Source of the DNA: CAWUKT01 sp964352215
GTDB lineage: Bacteria > Bacteroidota > Bacteroidia > J057 > JADKCL01
Length of the DNA: 64,000 bases
Assembly: GCA_964352215.1 (NCBI GenBank)
Contig: CAYGRE010000020.1
Span: 13,570 to 77,569, forward strand
Direction of reading: 5' to 3'
In this document: positions 25,187 through 33,333 of the stretch, piece after piece
How positions within the stretch are numbered: position 1 is the stretch's first letter
Layout: the number at the start of each line of letters is the position of its first letter
Translations under genes and position numbers: made by a program
The notes under the pieces: model-generated
Told to the model about the DNA's origin: nothing
Database searches by the model: none
Seen by the model: only the letters and a program-made list of their open reading frames with translations

Positions 25187-27119
25187 TCTTGTGGATTCGC
25201 ATGATCGCACCTCGACCAACCGGCCCATCTGTCTCGCCCTGGAAGTCGGGAATATCTTTCATTTTGCGCAGGGCAGAAAGCAGCCGGTCCTGAATGACTG
25301 CATCTTCAGAATCCCCTCCCGGAGCAAAGGGGACCGACTCGACATACATCACCGGTGGGAAGTCCGGATCATCTTCGATCCCGGGTTTGGAAGCAATGAT
25401 CCCGAGGTCTCCATAGATCTTGGTCATATTGTCGATCTGATTCAGGTAGTATTTGCCCAATATTCTGAACCATGTGACCCGTCGGTTGAAGGCACTGAGG
25501 CGGTCTTCGCGGGACAGGGACTCATCCATTACGGTTTGGTAATCCTTTTCCGAAAGGACATTGTTGGGAACGGTAGCCGGCCAGAAGGTGGGAATATAGG
25601 GATCGTATTCGGAGGTGTACCCTGAGCGGCAACTCGAGGTATCCGTTTGCCAGGGCACTGCCATCCAGCGGGTCAGGTCACCGGGAGAATTCCAGTTTTC
25701 ATCAATGGGGGTGATAGAGGAAGCACCCGCCTGGAAAGGAGCCGGATCCAGGTAAGGACCATATTCAGGTTCCGGGTTGTTGGCACTGCGGCGGCGAATT
25801 CGGAAAGGGGCAGTGTACATGCCCGCCATGCGCATCGGCCAGGTGATTTCACAGCCGGGGTGGAAGGGGCCGCCCAAACAAAAGTGCAAGGCTGACTTGG
25901 TCAGCATCCTGGCCTGGGCCACCGGGCTGTCAATGTCTTCCAGACACTTTGGTTCCTGGAAGTCGGGATCGTAGTCCTGCTTGAAGTTCCCCTCCATCCA
26001 CTGCTCCAAATAGTAATAGATGGTTCCGGTCATGGAGAAGTAGGCATTTCCTGAAGTCCCTCCCACATCGTCCCCATAGTACCAAGGCCAAAGCCGGGGA
26101 TCGACCGATTTGCCATTTGGATTTCGGAAGTAATGGAAAATGATTCGGCGTGCTTCCTGGAACTGATCGTCCACCTTGCCCCTGCCATCCACCGTGATGG
26201 TAGACAGTTTGTAGAGCAAGCGCTGGTCGTAAAAGTCGTAATTCTGCTTAAAGCCAAAGGAATTGTAGAATCCCTTGTTAACCCACTGCATCTGGCTGAA
26301 TTGCTGCAGGATGGGGAGGATGTCATGTTGGAAAGAAGGTTTTTCTTTCCGCTTGGCGTACAGACCGGCGGAGCCGGTCGAAGAGGCATCCAGGGTATTG
26401 AAGATGACATCGTACATGGTTTGGATACCGACCAGATCGGGCGCATAGTTGGGAGGTGCGGTGACGACCCAGGCTCCTTCGACATCCAATTCCTGGTTGT
26501 TGTACACCACGGTAGCGTCTACCGGGCCATCGGAAATGTCATCGTGCCAACCATCGTTGTTGGCAAAGGTCGTCGGTGGATTGTTGGGCCAGGGCGTATC
26601 TGCAACCCCATTCCCTCCTAAGAAGAGGAGTCGCCCCTGCTCATCTGTACGCAATTCACCCAGATAAACCTCCTTTCCCATGAATTCCCCATCGTCAAAT
26701 TCATAGCGGCTGCCCGATACATTCCGCCCGCTGATGCTCTTGGGAGAGGGAAGGATTTTCAGGGATTCCCGGTCTTTGATATTGGCGTTCCGTTGCTTAA
26801 CAGGCACCGCCTGGGGAATGTCCATGGCTGTTTCAAACTCGAACCAGGCCGCTTTCTTATTGGCAATTTCCACCCTCCACTCAATGTCAGCATCCTCAAG
26901 GGTCAATTCCTTGATCGGAATACCAGCCTTGTTGAGCCCATAAATCCTGAACCGGGCAGCCTGTCGCTTTATCGCTCCGGCTTCGTCTTTGTAGAATGAG
27001 GCTGGCAGGTGTTGCGCAGCAGTTACCTCGGGACCAATGTAATATTCGGTCTCGCTGTTGCCAACCCTGGCAATTCCAATGGCGGGGAAAATCGCCGCCT
27101 TTACAATTTTGGTATCCAT
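25176..27119 (-). CDS. lodA: LodA-like cysteine tryptophylquinone amino-acid oxidase
   Basis: 647 residues from the ATG at 27119; the frame is open further upstream, but the family always begins near 'AAIFPAIGIARVGNS', here residues 9-22. LodA-type quinoproteins oxidatively deaminate an amino acid (lysine epsilon-amino group, glycine and others) to an aldehyde/keto product, ammonia and H2O2. The cofactor is built from a Cys and a Trp. Candidates are Cys414 or Cys423 in 'CLGGPFHPGCEITWP' and Trp485 or Trp490 in 'RWMAVPWQTDTSSC'; alignment would decide. Length fits the family. There is no signal peptide, also usual for LodA, whose export is non-classical. The lodB-like gene overlaps its 3' end. 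H2O2 production may serve competition in biofilms; substrate is not predictable. Confidence 0.93.
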   Translation of the reverse strand: MDTKIVKAAIFPAIGIARVGNSETEYYIGPEVTAAQHLPASFYKDEAGAIKRQAARFRIYGLNKAGIPIKELTLEDADIEWRVEIANKKAAWFEFETAMDIPQAVPVKQRNANIKDRESLKILPSPKSISGRNVSGSRYEFDDGEFMGKEVYLGELRTDEQGRLLFLGGNGVADTPWPNNPPTTFANNDGWHDDISDGPVDATVVYNNQELDVEGAWVVTAPPNYAPDLVGIQTMYDVIFNTLDASSTGSAGLYAKRKEKPSFQHDILPILQQFSQMQWVNKGFYNSFGFKQNYDFYDQRLLYKLSTITVDGRGKVDDQFQEARRIIFHYFRNPNGKSVDPRLWPWYYGDDVGGTSGNAYFSMTGTIYYYLEQWMEGNFKQDYDPDFQEPKCLEDIDSPVAQARMLTKSALHFCLGGPFHPGCEITWPMRMAGMYTAPFRIRRRSANNPEPEYGPYLDPAPFQAGASSITPIDENWNSPGDLTRWMAVPWQTDTSSCRSGYTSEYDPYIPTFWPATVPNNVLSEKDYQTVMDESLSREDRLSAFNRRVTWFRILGKYYLNQIDNMTKIYGDLGIIASKPGIEDDPDFPPVMYVESVPFAPGGDSEDAVIQDRLLSALRKMKDIPDFQGETDGPVGRGAIMRIHKNEF

Positions 27120-27312
27120 AGATGTATTAAAATAAATAAAAACTGGTAGAGATCGTCTGAATGCCCTGTTGTCAGGGCGCAGACCGCTCTTAATGGTCAA
27201 CCCATGAGAAATGAATTTCGGAATAAATTGTTGGAAATGCTACTGGAGGAAGATGGCTTTGCCTTGCTGATTGAGTCGCTAAGCCTGTTTTATTTGTTAA
27301 TCTTGCCCTCTA

Positions 27313-30300
27313 CTAAATCTTGCCCTCTACTAAAAACATCTCGATTTCCCCTTTGTTCTTGGCCGGAATCCGGCCTCTCGGTGAGCATCGGTAGACCGCT
27401 TTGACCCGTTCATAGGTCGAGTGTGAGATATTCACCCTGTCCTTCTCTCCTGAGGATTCCATGCGGCTGGCGGTATTGACGGCATCTCCCCAGATGTCAA
27501 ATTGGAATTTCTTTTGTCCCACCACGCCCGCAACGACCTCTCCGGTATGAATTCCAAGACGGATATTCCACTCTGGCCGACCCGCTTTCGCTTGTTCGAT
27601 ATTGAATTGATGAATGCACTCTACCATTTCCAGTCCTGCAGCCACCACTTTATTGGCCTGGCCCAGAGGTTCATTGTGCAAGCCACCTACACACATATAG
27701 GCATCCCCAATCGTCTTGATCTTTTCCAATTGGTGACGTTCTACGATCTGGTCAAATTGCCGAAAGATACCATCCAGCACTTCCACCAATTCCTGGGGAG
27801 ACATGCCCTCCGAAAGTTTGGTGAACCCTATAAAGTCAGAGAACAGGATTGAGACTTCGGGAAAATATCGGGGGGTCGCTTTGTTGTTTCTTTTGAGCTC
27901 CTCTGCTACCGCTTCAGGGAGAATATTCAGCAACAATTTGTCTGATCTTTCCTTTTCTTTTTCGATTTCTTCTTTTTGCTGGCTGAGGAGCCGGTTCTGA
28001 AATAGGACTTCACCAGTTGCCTCCTCTACCCGTTGCAAGAGGATGCGTTTTTGTCTACGCAAGGTGGCAACCCGGGAATAGTAGATGGTATAAGCGAGTC
28101 CAAGCAGTAAGAGAATAACTCCTCCCCGAAACCACCAGGTCTGCCACCAGGGGGGGAGAATGCGAATCGCTACTTCAGCGCCCGGATCGTCCCATACCCC
28201 ATCCCCATTTTTTGAACGGACCTGGAAGATATATTTGCCAGGAGAAACATTGGTGAAGGTAGCCCGACGGTTTCGCTGGTCTGCATAGATCCAATTCTCG
28301 TTGAACCCTTTGAGTCGGTAGGCGTATTCGCAGCGATCATTTTTCCGGTTGGTCAAAGAAGAGAACGAAAAAGCGAAAATATAATCACTGTAGGAGAGGG
28401 TGATTTCTTCCGTAAACAGGAGAGACTGAGTGAGGATGCTGTCAGGATGGATTTGGACAGGTTGGTTGAATAAGTAAAATCCAGTAATCGCAGTGGGGGA
28501 ATGGGTACTGTCAATCCGTAGGTCTTCGGCAAAAAATTCATTCAGACCATTGGCTCCTCCGAAGTAATAACGTCCACTTTCCCCCCGGTGATGGCTCCAA
28601 ACTCCGAAGTGGTTGGCCTGTACCCCATCCGGGTAGGTGTACACCTCGACTTGTCCGGAAGTTGGATCGAAATGGTTGATACCCATGCCGGTGCTCAGCC
28701 AAAAAGAACCCCCCTCGCCCAGTTCTACGCCTAAGATTTCATCAGATGAAAGACCTTCCTCTGTGGTATAATTCTTTGAGGTCATGGTTTCCGGATCGAA
28801 AATAGCAAATCCGTTGTTGGTCCCGATGGCGAGTCTTCCCTGGCGGTCCTCTACGATGCAGTTGAGACCATCACTGGGAAGGGTGGTCGGGTCATAAGGA
28901 TCGTGGGAAAATAGCTCGAATGTGCTGTCTTCCGGTTGGAAAAGGGCCAGGCCCACATTGAGCGCCAACCAGAAGCGGCCCTGGGAGTCAAACAGCATTT
29001 CTTTGAATCCGGTGCGGGGAATGCTGCCCGGTTTGTCGTCTGGAAGAAAACGTATGGTATAGCCGGTTTTCGGATTGATGGCGTTGAGTCCTTCATTCCA
29101 GGTTCCGCCCCAAAGGGTTCCATCCGGACCTTCTGTCAGGCAGAGGACTGTATTGGCCGAAAGGCTGTGCGGATCGCCGGGGGATTTTCGCAAGGTGATC
29201 CAGTCCCGGCTTTGGGGGCGCCACTGGCAGATTCCACCTGAGGTTGCCACCCACATCTGTCCGTTGCTTCCCCGCTCGATGTCCCAGATCGTATTGTTGG
29301 CCAGAGAATGGGCGTCTTGCGGGTCGTGGGTATGCAATTCAAAGCGTCCTTCATCCCGGTGGTAGATGTTCAGTCCTCCATGACTTGTCCCCATCCAAAG
29401 CTCATTTTCTGAGACTTCGTAGATGCCCCGAACGAAGTTTTCAGATAAAGAATTGTCATCCTGTGGATTGTTGCGGTAGTGTACAAAAGCATCGTGCCGA
29501 GGGTCAACGGACGCGAGGTTGCCATAAGCAGAACCCACCCAGATCAATCCTTCCTGGTCCTGGTGGAGGTGGGTGATGACATCGTCGGGCAAGGAATTCG
29601 GGTAATCCGGTTGGTGGCGGAAATGCCTGAATTTTTTGGTGACTGGGTCGAGAATATTCAGTCCCCGGCCCCAGGTACCCACCCAGATTTGGCCTTTGCG
29701 GTCTTCGAGGAGACTGTAAGCTTCTAAGGAGTTGATGCTGTTGGGGTCATCGGGGTTGGGCTGGAATTGTTCATAGGTACCCTGCACGGGATCATAATGG
29801 GTCAGTCCCCCTTTGGAAGCCGCAATCCAAAAGGTGCCATCCTTTGCCTGGAGCAAATCCCGAAACCTGGCTGAAGGCAGACGTTCGGGATGTGCTGGAT
29901 CTGCGATAAGATGGGTGAAGCTGTTTTTCTGATGGTTGTAAATGCTGATTCCTACTCCGGGCACCGCCATCCACAAATCTCCATTCTGTGCTTTTCGGAT
30001 TACAGCCACCTTATCCCCGGCAATGGAGGTTGAATCCTCAGGATCATGGCTGTAATGCACTATTTCGAAGGTGCCTCGGAAAATCCTGAACACACCCTGC
30101 TCTCTGGTGCCGGCCCAAATGGAACCTTGCCCATCGTCTACAACGGAAATGACCTGGCTGTCTCTCAGGAAGGTTCGGAAACTCTTTGTTTTTCGGTCAA
30201 AGCGGCTGAGTCCAAGTGAGGTGGCAACCCAGAGGTTGAGGTTCTTGCCGATGGCGATGTCATTGATTTCATTACTGGCGATAGAGGTTGTGTCCCCTTT

Positions 30301-30522
30301 TTGATGCAGGAAAAACGCGCCATCGGCACCGTCCCAGCGGAACAGTCCCCGGTTGGAATTCAACCAAAGGAAGCCCAGGCTGTCCTGGTAGGTCGCGTGG
30401 ACGGAACCCAACAGTTCATTTTCAGGAAAAGGTTGAAAGCGGATTTGCCCCGGCTGGGCCTGAACCCGGATGGACGATATCAGGAAGGCCAGCGTGAGCT
30501 GGATGAGGGCAATAATCCGCAT
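27313..30522 (-). CDS. propeller/Y_Y_Y sensor fused to class III adenylate cyclase
   Basis: 1069 residues from the ATG at 30522, the start of the signal peptide 'MRIIALIQLTLAFLISSIRVQAQ'. The periplasmic part has many Reg_prop blades ('DSLGFLWLNSNRGLFRWD', 'RKGQIWVGTWGRGLNIL', 'GPDGTLWGGTWNEGLN') making two propellers, then a Y_Y_Y domain ('YAYRLKGFNENWIYAD', about 690-780). A transmembrane helix (about 796-815) and a coiled coil with the cyclase-linker 'LLLNILPEAVAEEL' lead to the catalytic domain. Metal aspartates are D896 ('FSDFIGFT') and D940 ('GDAYM'). Adenine-selecting K936 and D1009 ('FDIWG') and the catalytic N1016 and R1020 are present, so it should make cAMP. It replaces the usual hybrid histidine kinase output of this receptor type. 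It is monocistronic. Confidence 0.93.
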   Translation of the reverse strand: MRIIALIQLTLAFLISSIRVQAQPGQIRFQPFPENELLGSVHATYQDSLGFLWLNSNRGLFRWDGADGAFFLHQKGDTTSIASNEINDIAIGKNLNLWVATSLGLSRFDRKTKSFRTFLRDSQVISVVDDGQGSIWAGTREQGVFRIFRGTFEIVHYSHDPEDSTSIAGDKVAVIRKAQNGDLWMAVPGVGISIYNHQKNSFTHLIADPAHPERLPSARFRDLLQAKDGTFWIAASKGGLTHYDPVQGTYEQFQPNPDDPNSINSLEAYSLLEDRKGQIWVGTWGRGLNILDPVTKKFRHFRHQPDYPNSLPDDVITHLHQDQEGLIWVGSAYGNLASVDPRHDAFVHYRNNPQDDNSLSENFVRGIYEVSENELWMGTSHGGLNIYHRDEGRFELHTHDPQDAHSLANNTIWDIERGSNGQMWVATSGGICQWRPQSRDWITLRKSPGDPHSLSANTVLCLTEGPDGTLWGGTWNEGLNAINPKTGYTIRFLPDDKPGSIPRTGFKEMLFDSQGRFWLALNVGLALFQPEDSTFELFSHDPYDPTTLPSDGLNCIVEDRQGRLAIGTNNGFAIFDPETMTSKNYTTEEGLSSDEILGVELGEGGSFWLSTGMGINHFDPTSGQVEVYTYPDGVQANHFGVWSHHRGESGRYYFGGANGLNEFFAEDLRIDSTHSPTAITGFYLFNQPVQIHPDSILTQSLLFTEEITLSYSDYIFAFSFSSLTNRKNDRCEYAYRLKGFNENWIYADQRNRRATFTNVSPGKYIFQVRSKNGDGVWDDPGAEVAIRILPPWWQTWWFRGGVILLLLGLAYTIYYSRVATLRRQKRILLQRVEEATGEVLFQNRLLSQQKEEIEKEKERSDKLLLNILPEAVAEELKRNNKATPRYFPEVSILFSDFIGFTKLSEGMSPQELVEVLDGIFRQFDQIVERHQLEKIKTIGDAYMCVGGLHNEPLGQANKVVAAGLEMVECIHQFNIEQAKAGRPEWNIRLGIHTGEVVAGVVGQKKFQFDIWGDAVNTASRMESSGEKDRVNISHSTYERVKAVYRCSPRGRIPAKNKGEIEMFLVEGKI

Positions 30523-30705
30523 GGTCGGCGAAGTGAACCGGGAAATTAATGATTGGTATTGAATTAGATGCCGAAAAAGGGATTTTTCTTGGAAACCTTC
30601 CCATCTGGGCATGTTTCAGCTATTGTTAAAGGTTGTCTTCAAACTAATCGTATAGCTAATGGGTTTTAAGTGAGTTTTCATCGATATCGATTATATCCAA
30701 CTCAA

Positions 30706-31752
30706 ATGTTTTTCAAGCACTTCGGCGGCAAAATAACCCCACAGGATTTGGCCAGGTATCAGGAATCGGAGAATTGGCGGGATGGCAAGTTTCAGAACCT
30801 GGAACCAACGGACATGGATATGGGATTCAGGGACATTCCCAAAGTCTTATACAGGCAAGTGGCGGCCCGGGATGGGAAAAAACCTCAGCGGCCACTGCCG
30901 GTTCCTTCTTTTGCTGAAACCCATTTCAATTCGTCAGAGGAAAAAGCGCAATTCATCTGGTACGGACATTCGGTGGTTTTTGCGCGGGTCAATTGTTTGA
31001 ATATCCTGATCGATCCGATGTTGGGCCCAGACACGACTCCGATCGCCCCTTTCCGTACAAAGCGTTTTTCTGAGAATACGCTGGACCTTATCGATGGATT
31101 TCCTCCGATTGATCTGCTGCTCATGACGCATGACCACTACGACCACCTGGATTATGCGAGTATCCGGAAGCTGGCACCCAAAACGAAGCGGTTCTTTGTC
31201 GCCTTGGGGGTCAAGCGGCACCTGGTTCGTTGGGGAGTGGCACCTGAGTTGGTCACTGAGTTTGATTGGTGGGATGCAAAAGAACTGGAGCAGATTGAGA
31301 TCACTTTCACCCCCACCCGGCACTTCTCCGGACGTGGTCCCCGTGACCGTATGAAAGGATTGTGGGGAGGCTGGGTTTTTAAAACTGAGCAGGAATCTAT
31401 CTGGTTCAGTGGGGATGGAGGCTACGGGAAGCATTTTACAGAAATCGGGAAACGCCTGGGTCCATTTGATTTTGCCTTTATGGAATGTGGCCAATACAAC
31501 GATCTCTGGCGGTCGATTCACTTATTCCCTGATGAATGTATTCGTGCAGCTATGGATGCTGGGGTTGAAAAGGCGGTGCCAGTACATTGGGGAGGCTTTC
31601 CCCTATCTTTTCAGCATACCTGGTCGGAACCGGTAGAGGAGTTTATTCGCGGTGCGGAAGGGCAGGGGCTTCTATATTCGACGCCACCTTTGGGCAAGGT
31701 ATTTACTGCGGGGGCGAAAGAGTTGACTCCCTGGTGGAGGGATTATGAATAG
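30706..31752 (+). CDS. metallo-beta-lactamase-fold hydrolase, NAPE-PLD/UlaG-like
   Basis: 348 residues from the ATG at 30706; a GTG at 30670 would add twelve residues with no family support. The N-terminal 'ENWRDGKFQNLEPT' and the fold 'QFIWYGHSVVFARVNCLNILIDPML' are typical of the NAPE-PLD-like branch. Metal motifs: 'LMTHDHYDHLDY' (HxHxDH), His in 'TPTRHFSGRG', Asp in 'WFSGDGGYG', and the terminal His in 'VPVHWGGF'. All are present, so an active zinc phosphodiesterase or lactonase-like enzyme is expected. It is cytosolic, with no signal. It is divergent from the cyclase gene, and a cAMP-related role is not shown. Substrate is unknown. Confidence 0.92.
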   Translation: MFFKHFGGKITPQDLARYQESENWRDGKFQNLEPTDMDMGFRDIPKVLYRQVAARDGKKPQRPLPVPSFAETHFNSSEEKAQFIWYGHSVVFARVNCLNILIDPMLGPDTTPIAPFRTKRFSENTLDLIDGFPPIDLLLMTHDHYDHLDYASIRKLAPKTKRFFVALGVKRHLVRWGVAPELVTEFDWWDAKELEQIEITFTPTRHFSGRGPRDRMKGLWGGWVFKTEQESIWFSGDGGYGKHFTEIGKRLGPFDFAFMECGQYNDLWRSIHLFPDECIRAAMDAGVEKAVPVHWGGFPLSFQHTWSEPVEEFIRGAEGQGLLYSTPPLGKVFTAGAKELTPWWRDYE

Positions 31753-31809
31753 GTGGTGGAAGCCTGGTTCAGTACGTATTGGAAAGCCCAATTTGGGAAT
31801 CCCGATCAA

Positions 31810-31850
31810 TAAAAAACGCCCGGAACGATTTTGCAATCATATCCGGGCGT
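31810..31850 (-). terminator. terminator of the tRNA-Glu transcript
   Basis: A 9-bp stem (31816-31824 with 31842-31850). Read on the minus strand it is followed by a six-base T-run (31810-31815), so it ends the transcript that starts at the tRNA promoter. It also separates this transcript from the convergent hydrolase gene. Confidence 0.85.
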
Positions 31851-31920
31851 CACTCTTAAACTGTCCCATCCACTGTGTAGCGGTGCCTTCCTCGGCGGCG
31901 GCGATGCGGGTCCGTTTTCG

Positions 31921-31944
31921 GGAGGAAGTATTGCTACTTCCTCC
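31921..31944 (-). other. perfect 10-bp hairpin directly downstream of tRNA-Glu
   Basis: ggaggaagta (31921-31930) pairs perfectly with tacttcctcc (31935-31944) around a 4-nt loop. It starts 11 nt after the tRNA 3' end on the minus strand, with no T-run. It may stabilise the 3' trailer or guide end maturation; this is inference. Confidence 0.7.
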
Positions 31945-31954
31945 CTCGAACCTG

Positions 31955-32026
31955 CATCCCGTAGGGGAATCGAACCCCTGTTGCCAGAATGAAAATCTGG
32001 AGTCCTGACCGCTAGACGAACGGGAC
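31955..32026 (-). tRNA. tRNA-Glu (anticodon UUC)
   Basis: 72-nt cloverleaf. The acceptor arm is GTCCCGT against ACGGGAT. The D arm holds 'GTCTAGCGGTCAGGAC'. The anticodon stem is CCAGA/TCTGG with loop TTTTCAT giving anticodon TTC. The T arm is AGGGG-TTCGATT-CCCCT, and the discriminator is G73. CCA is not encoded. The terminal pair is G1-U72 rather than the usual G1-C72. It has its own consensus promoter 21 bp upstream and a terminator downstream. Confidence 0.96.
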
Positions 32027-32046
32027 AGATGTTTAAGAACGGGATG

Positions 32047-32077
32047 CAAAGATAGGTGGAGGTACCATTTCAGTCAA
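32047..32077 (-). promoter_or_regulatory. sigma-ABfr-type promoter of tRNA-Glu
   Basis: On the minus strand the -33 box TTG (32075-32077) and an exact -7 box TATCTTTG (32047-32054) are 20 bp apart, the Bacteroidota housekeeping promoter form TTG-N19/20-TAnnTTTG. The predicted start site is about 32040, giving a ~14-nt 5' leader before the tRNA. Confidence 0.88.
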
Positions 32078-32168
32078 GCCTTTTCTGAAAAATTTTTAAA
32101 GCCACTTTGGCAAGCGTTATCTTAGTGTTAAATAGACACTATCTATTGCCCCTATCAAGGTGTTTGTA

Positions 32169-32199
32169 TTGGTTTTCTCATAGGCTGACTTTACCTTTG
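32169..32199 (+). promoter_or_regulatory. sigma-ABfr-type promoter of GAPDH
   Basis: TTG (32169-32171), a 20-bp spacer, then TACCTTTG (32192-32199), an exact match to TAnnTTTG. The predicted start near 32205 gives a ~42-nt leader before the GAPDH ATG. The strength fits a highly expressed glycolytic gene. Confidence 0.88.
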
Positions 32200-32247
32200 T
32201 TGGGTGTAAAAGCGTGCTTTTTTAATATCTATAAAATCCATTCTCAC

Positions 32248-33243
32248 ATGGCAATAAAAATTGGTATCAATGGCTTTGGACGTATCGGAAGACTCGTTTT
32301 CCGCGTTCTGGTCGACAATCCTGCTGTAGAGATCGTTAAAATCAACGACCTCACAGACAATAGGACTTTGGCAGCTCTGCTGAAGTTCGATACCGCTCAT
32401 GGCAAATTTAACGGTACTGTTTCATCCGATGATGACTCAATCACTGTAAATGGCAAGCGTATTCTGGCCTCTTCTGAGCGCAATCCCGGCAACCTTGGCT
32501 GGGGAGATTTAGGAGTTGAGATCGTTATCGACTCAACTGGTGTATTCCGCAACAAGGAAAAGTGCCAGCCGCATCTGGATGCTGGTGCCAAGAAAGTTTT
32601 GATCACCGCTCCAGGTAAAGGTGCCGTGGATGCAACCATCGTTCTGGGTGTCAATGATGGCGACCTCAAGCCTGAGCACACCGTGATCTCCAATGCATCA
32701 TGTACGACCAACTGTCTGGCTCCTATGGCTAAGATTCTGGACGAGAAATTCGGTATTGAATCCGGATTCATGACTACGGTTCACGCCTATACTGCTGACC
32801 AGAATCTTCAGGATGCACCGCACAGCGACCTGCGTCGCGCCCGCGCTGCGGCTCAGAACATTGTGCCTACCACCACCGGTGCTGCCGCTGCGGTAGGTCT
32901 GGTACTGCCTCAGCTCAAGGGTATTCTGGACGGCTTTGCTGCCCGTGTCCCCGTGATCGACGGCTCTCTGACCGACCTCACTGTCCTGCTCAAGAAGCCT
33001 GCCACCGCAGAAGAGATCAACGCTGCGATGAAAGAAGCTTCTGAAGGTTCTCTCAAAGGCATCCTCGAATATTCTACCGATCCTCTGGTGTCTTCCGACA
33101 TCGTGGGTAATCCATACAGCTGCATCTTCGATGCACCTCTCACCAGCACCAATGGCGCCCTCGCCAAAGTTGTGGGCTGGTACGACAATGAATGGGGTTA
33201 CAGCAACCGGGTTGCTGACCTCGTTATGAAATTGATCAAGTAA
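32248..33243 (+). CDS. gap: glyceraldehyde-3-phosphate dehydrogenase, type I
   Basis: 331 residues from the ATG at 32248; the frame is open to 32107, but upstream codons cover the promoter and have no homology. The enzyme converts glyceraldehyde-3-phosphate, NAD+ and phosphate to 1,3-bisphosphoglycerate. NAD-binding 'IGINGFGRIGRLVFR' is at residues 5-19. Asp34 in 'KINDLTD' favours NAD over NADP. The catalytic Cys152 lies in 'SNASCTTNCLAP' and His179 in 'TTVHAYT'. The C-terminal signature 'WYDNEWGYSNR' is intact. It is followed by pgk, the next enzyme of glycolysis, with a hairpin between them. Codons are strongly optimised compared with neighbours, as expected for high expression. Confidence 0.99.
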   Translation: MAIKIGINGFGRIGRLVFRVLVDNPAVEIVKINDLTDNRTLAALLKFDTAHGKFNGTVSSDDDSITVNGKRILASSERNPGNLGWGDLGVEIVIDSTGVFRNKEKCQPHLDAGAKKVLITAPGKGAVDATIVLGVNDGDLKPEHTVISNASCTTNCLAPMAKILDEKFGIESGFMTTVHAYTADQNLQDAPHSDLRRARAAAQNIVPTTTGAAAAVGLVLPQLKGILDGFAARVPVIDGSLTDLTVLLKKPATAEEINAAMKEASEGSLKGILEYSTDPLVSSDIVGNPYSCIFDAPLTSTNGALAKVVGWYDNEWGYSNRVADLVMKLIK

Positions 33244-33250
33244 TTCACTT

Positions 33251-33308
33251 CCCCGATGCACTTTCTGCGGAACCCTGCGGTTCTGATGGTGCATTGGGGA
33301 TTTTTTTA
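33251..33308 (+). terminator. hairpin terminator between gap and pgk
   Basis: An outer 10-bp stem (33251-33260 with 33290-33299, one mismatch) encloses a second small stem gaacc/ggttc. A long T-run (33301-33307) follows. It probably ends most gap transcripts; pgk then needs read-through or its own promoter. Confidence 0.8.
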
Positions 33309-33333
33309 TTCACCCTTTCCATTACCCTTTCCC

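Noticed and set aside
32107..32247. N-terminal extension of the GAPDH frame
   Set aside because: It runs over the promoter and leader; GAPDH proteins start at the NAD-binding strand reached from the ATG at 32248.
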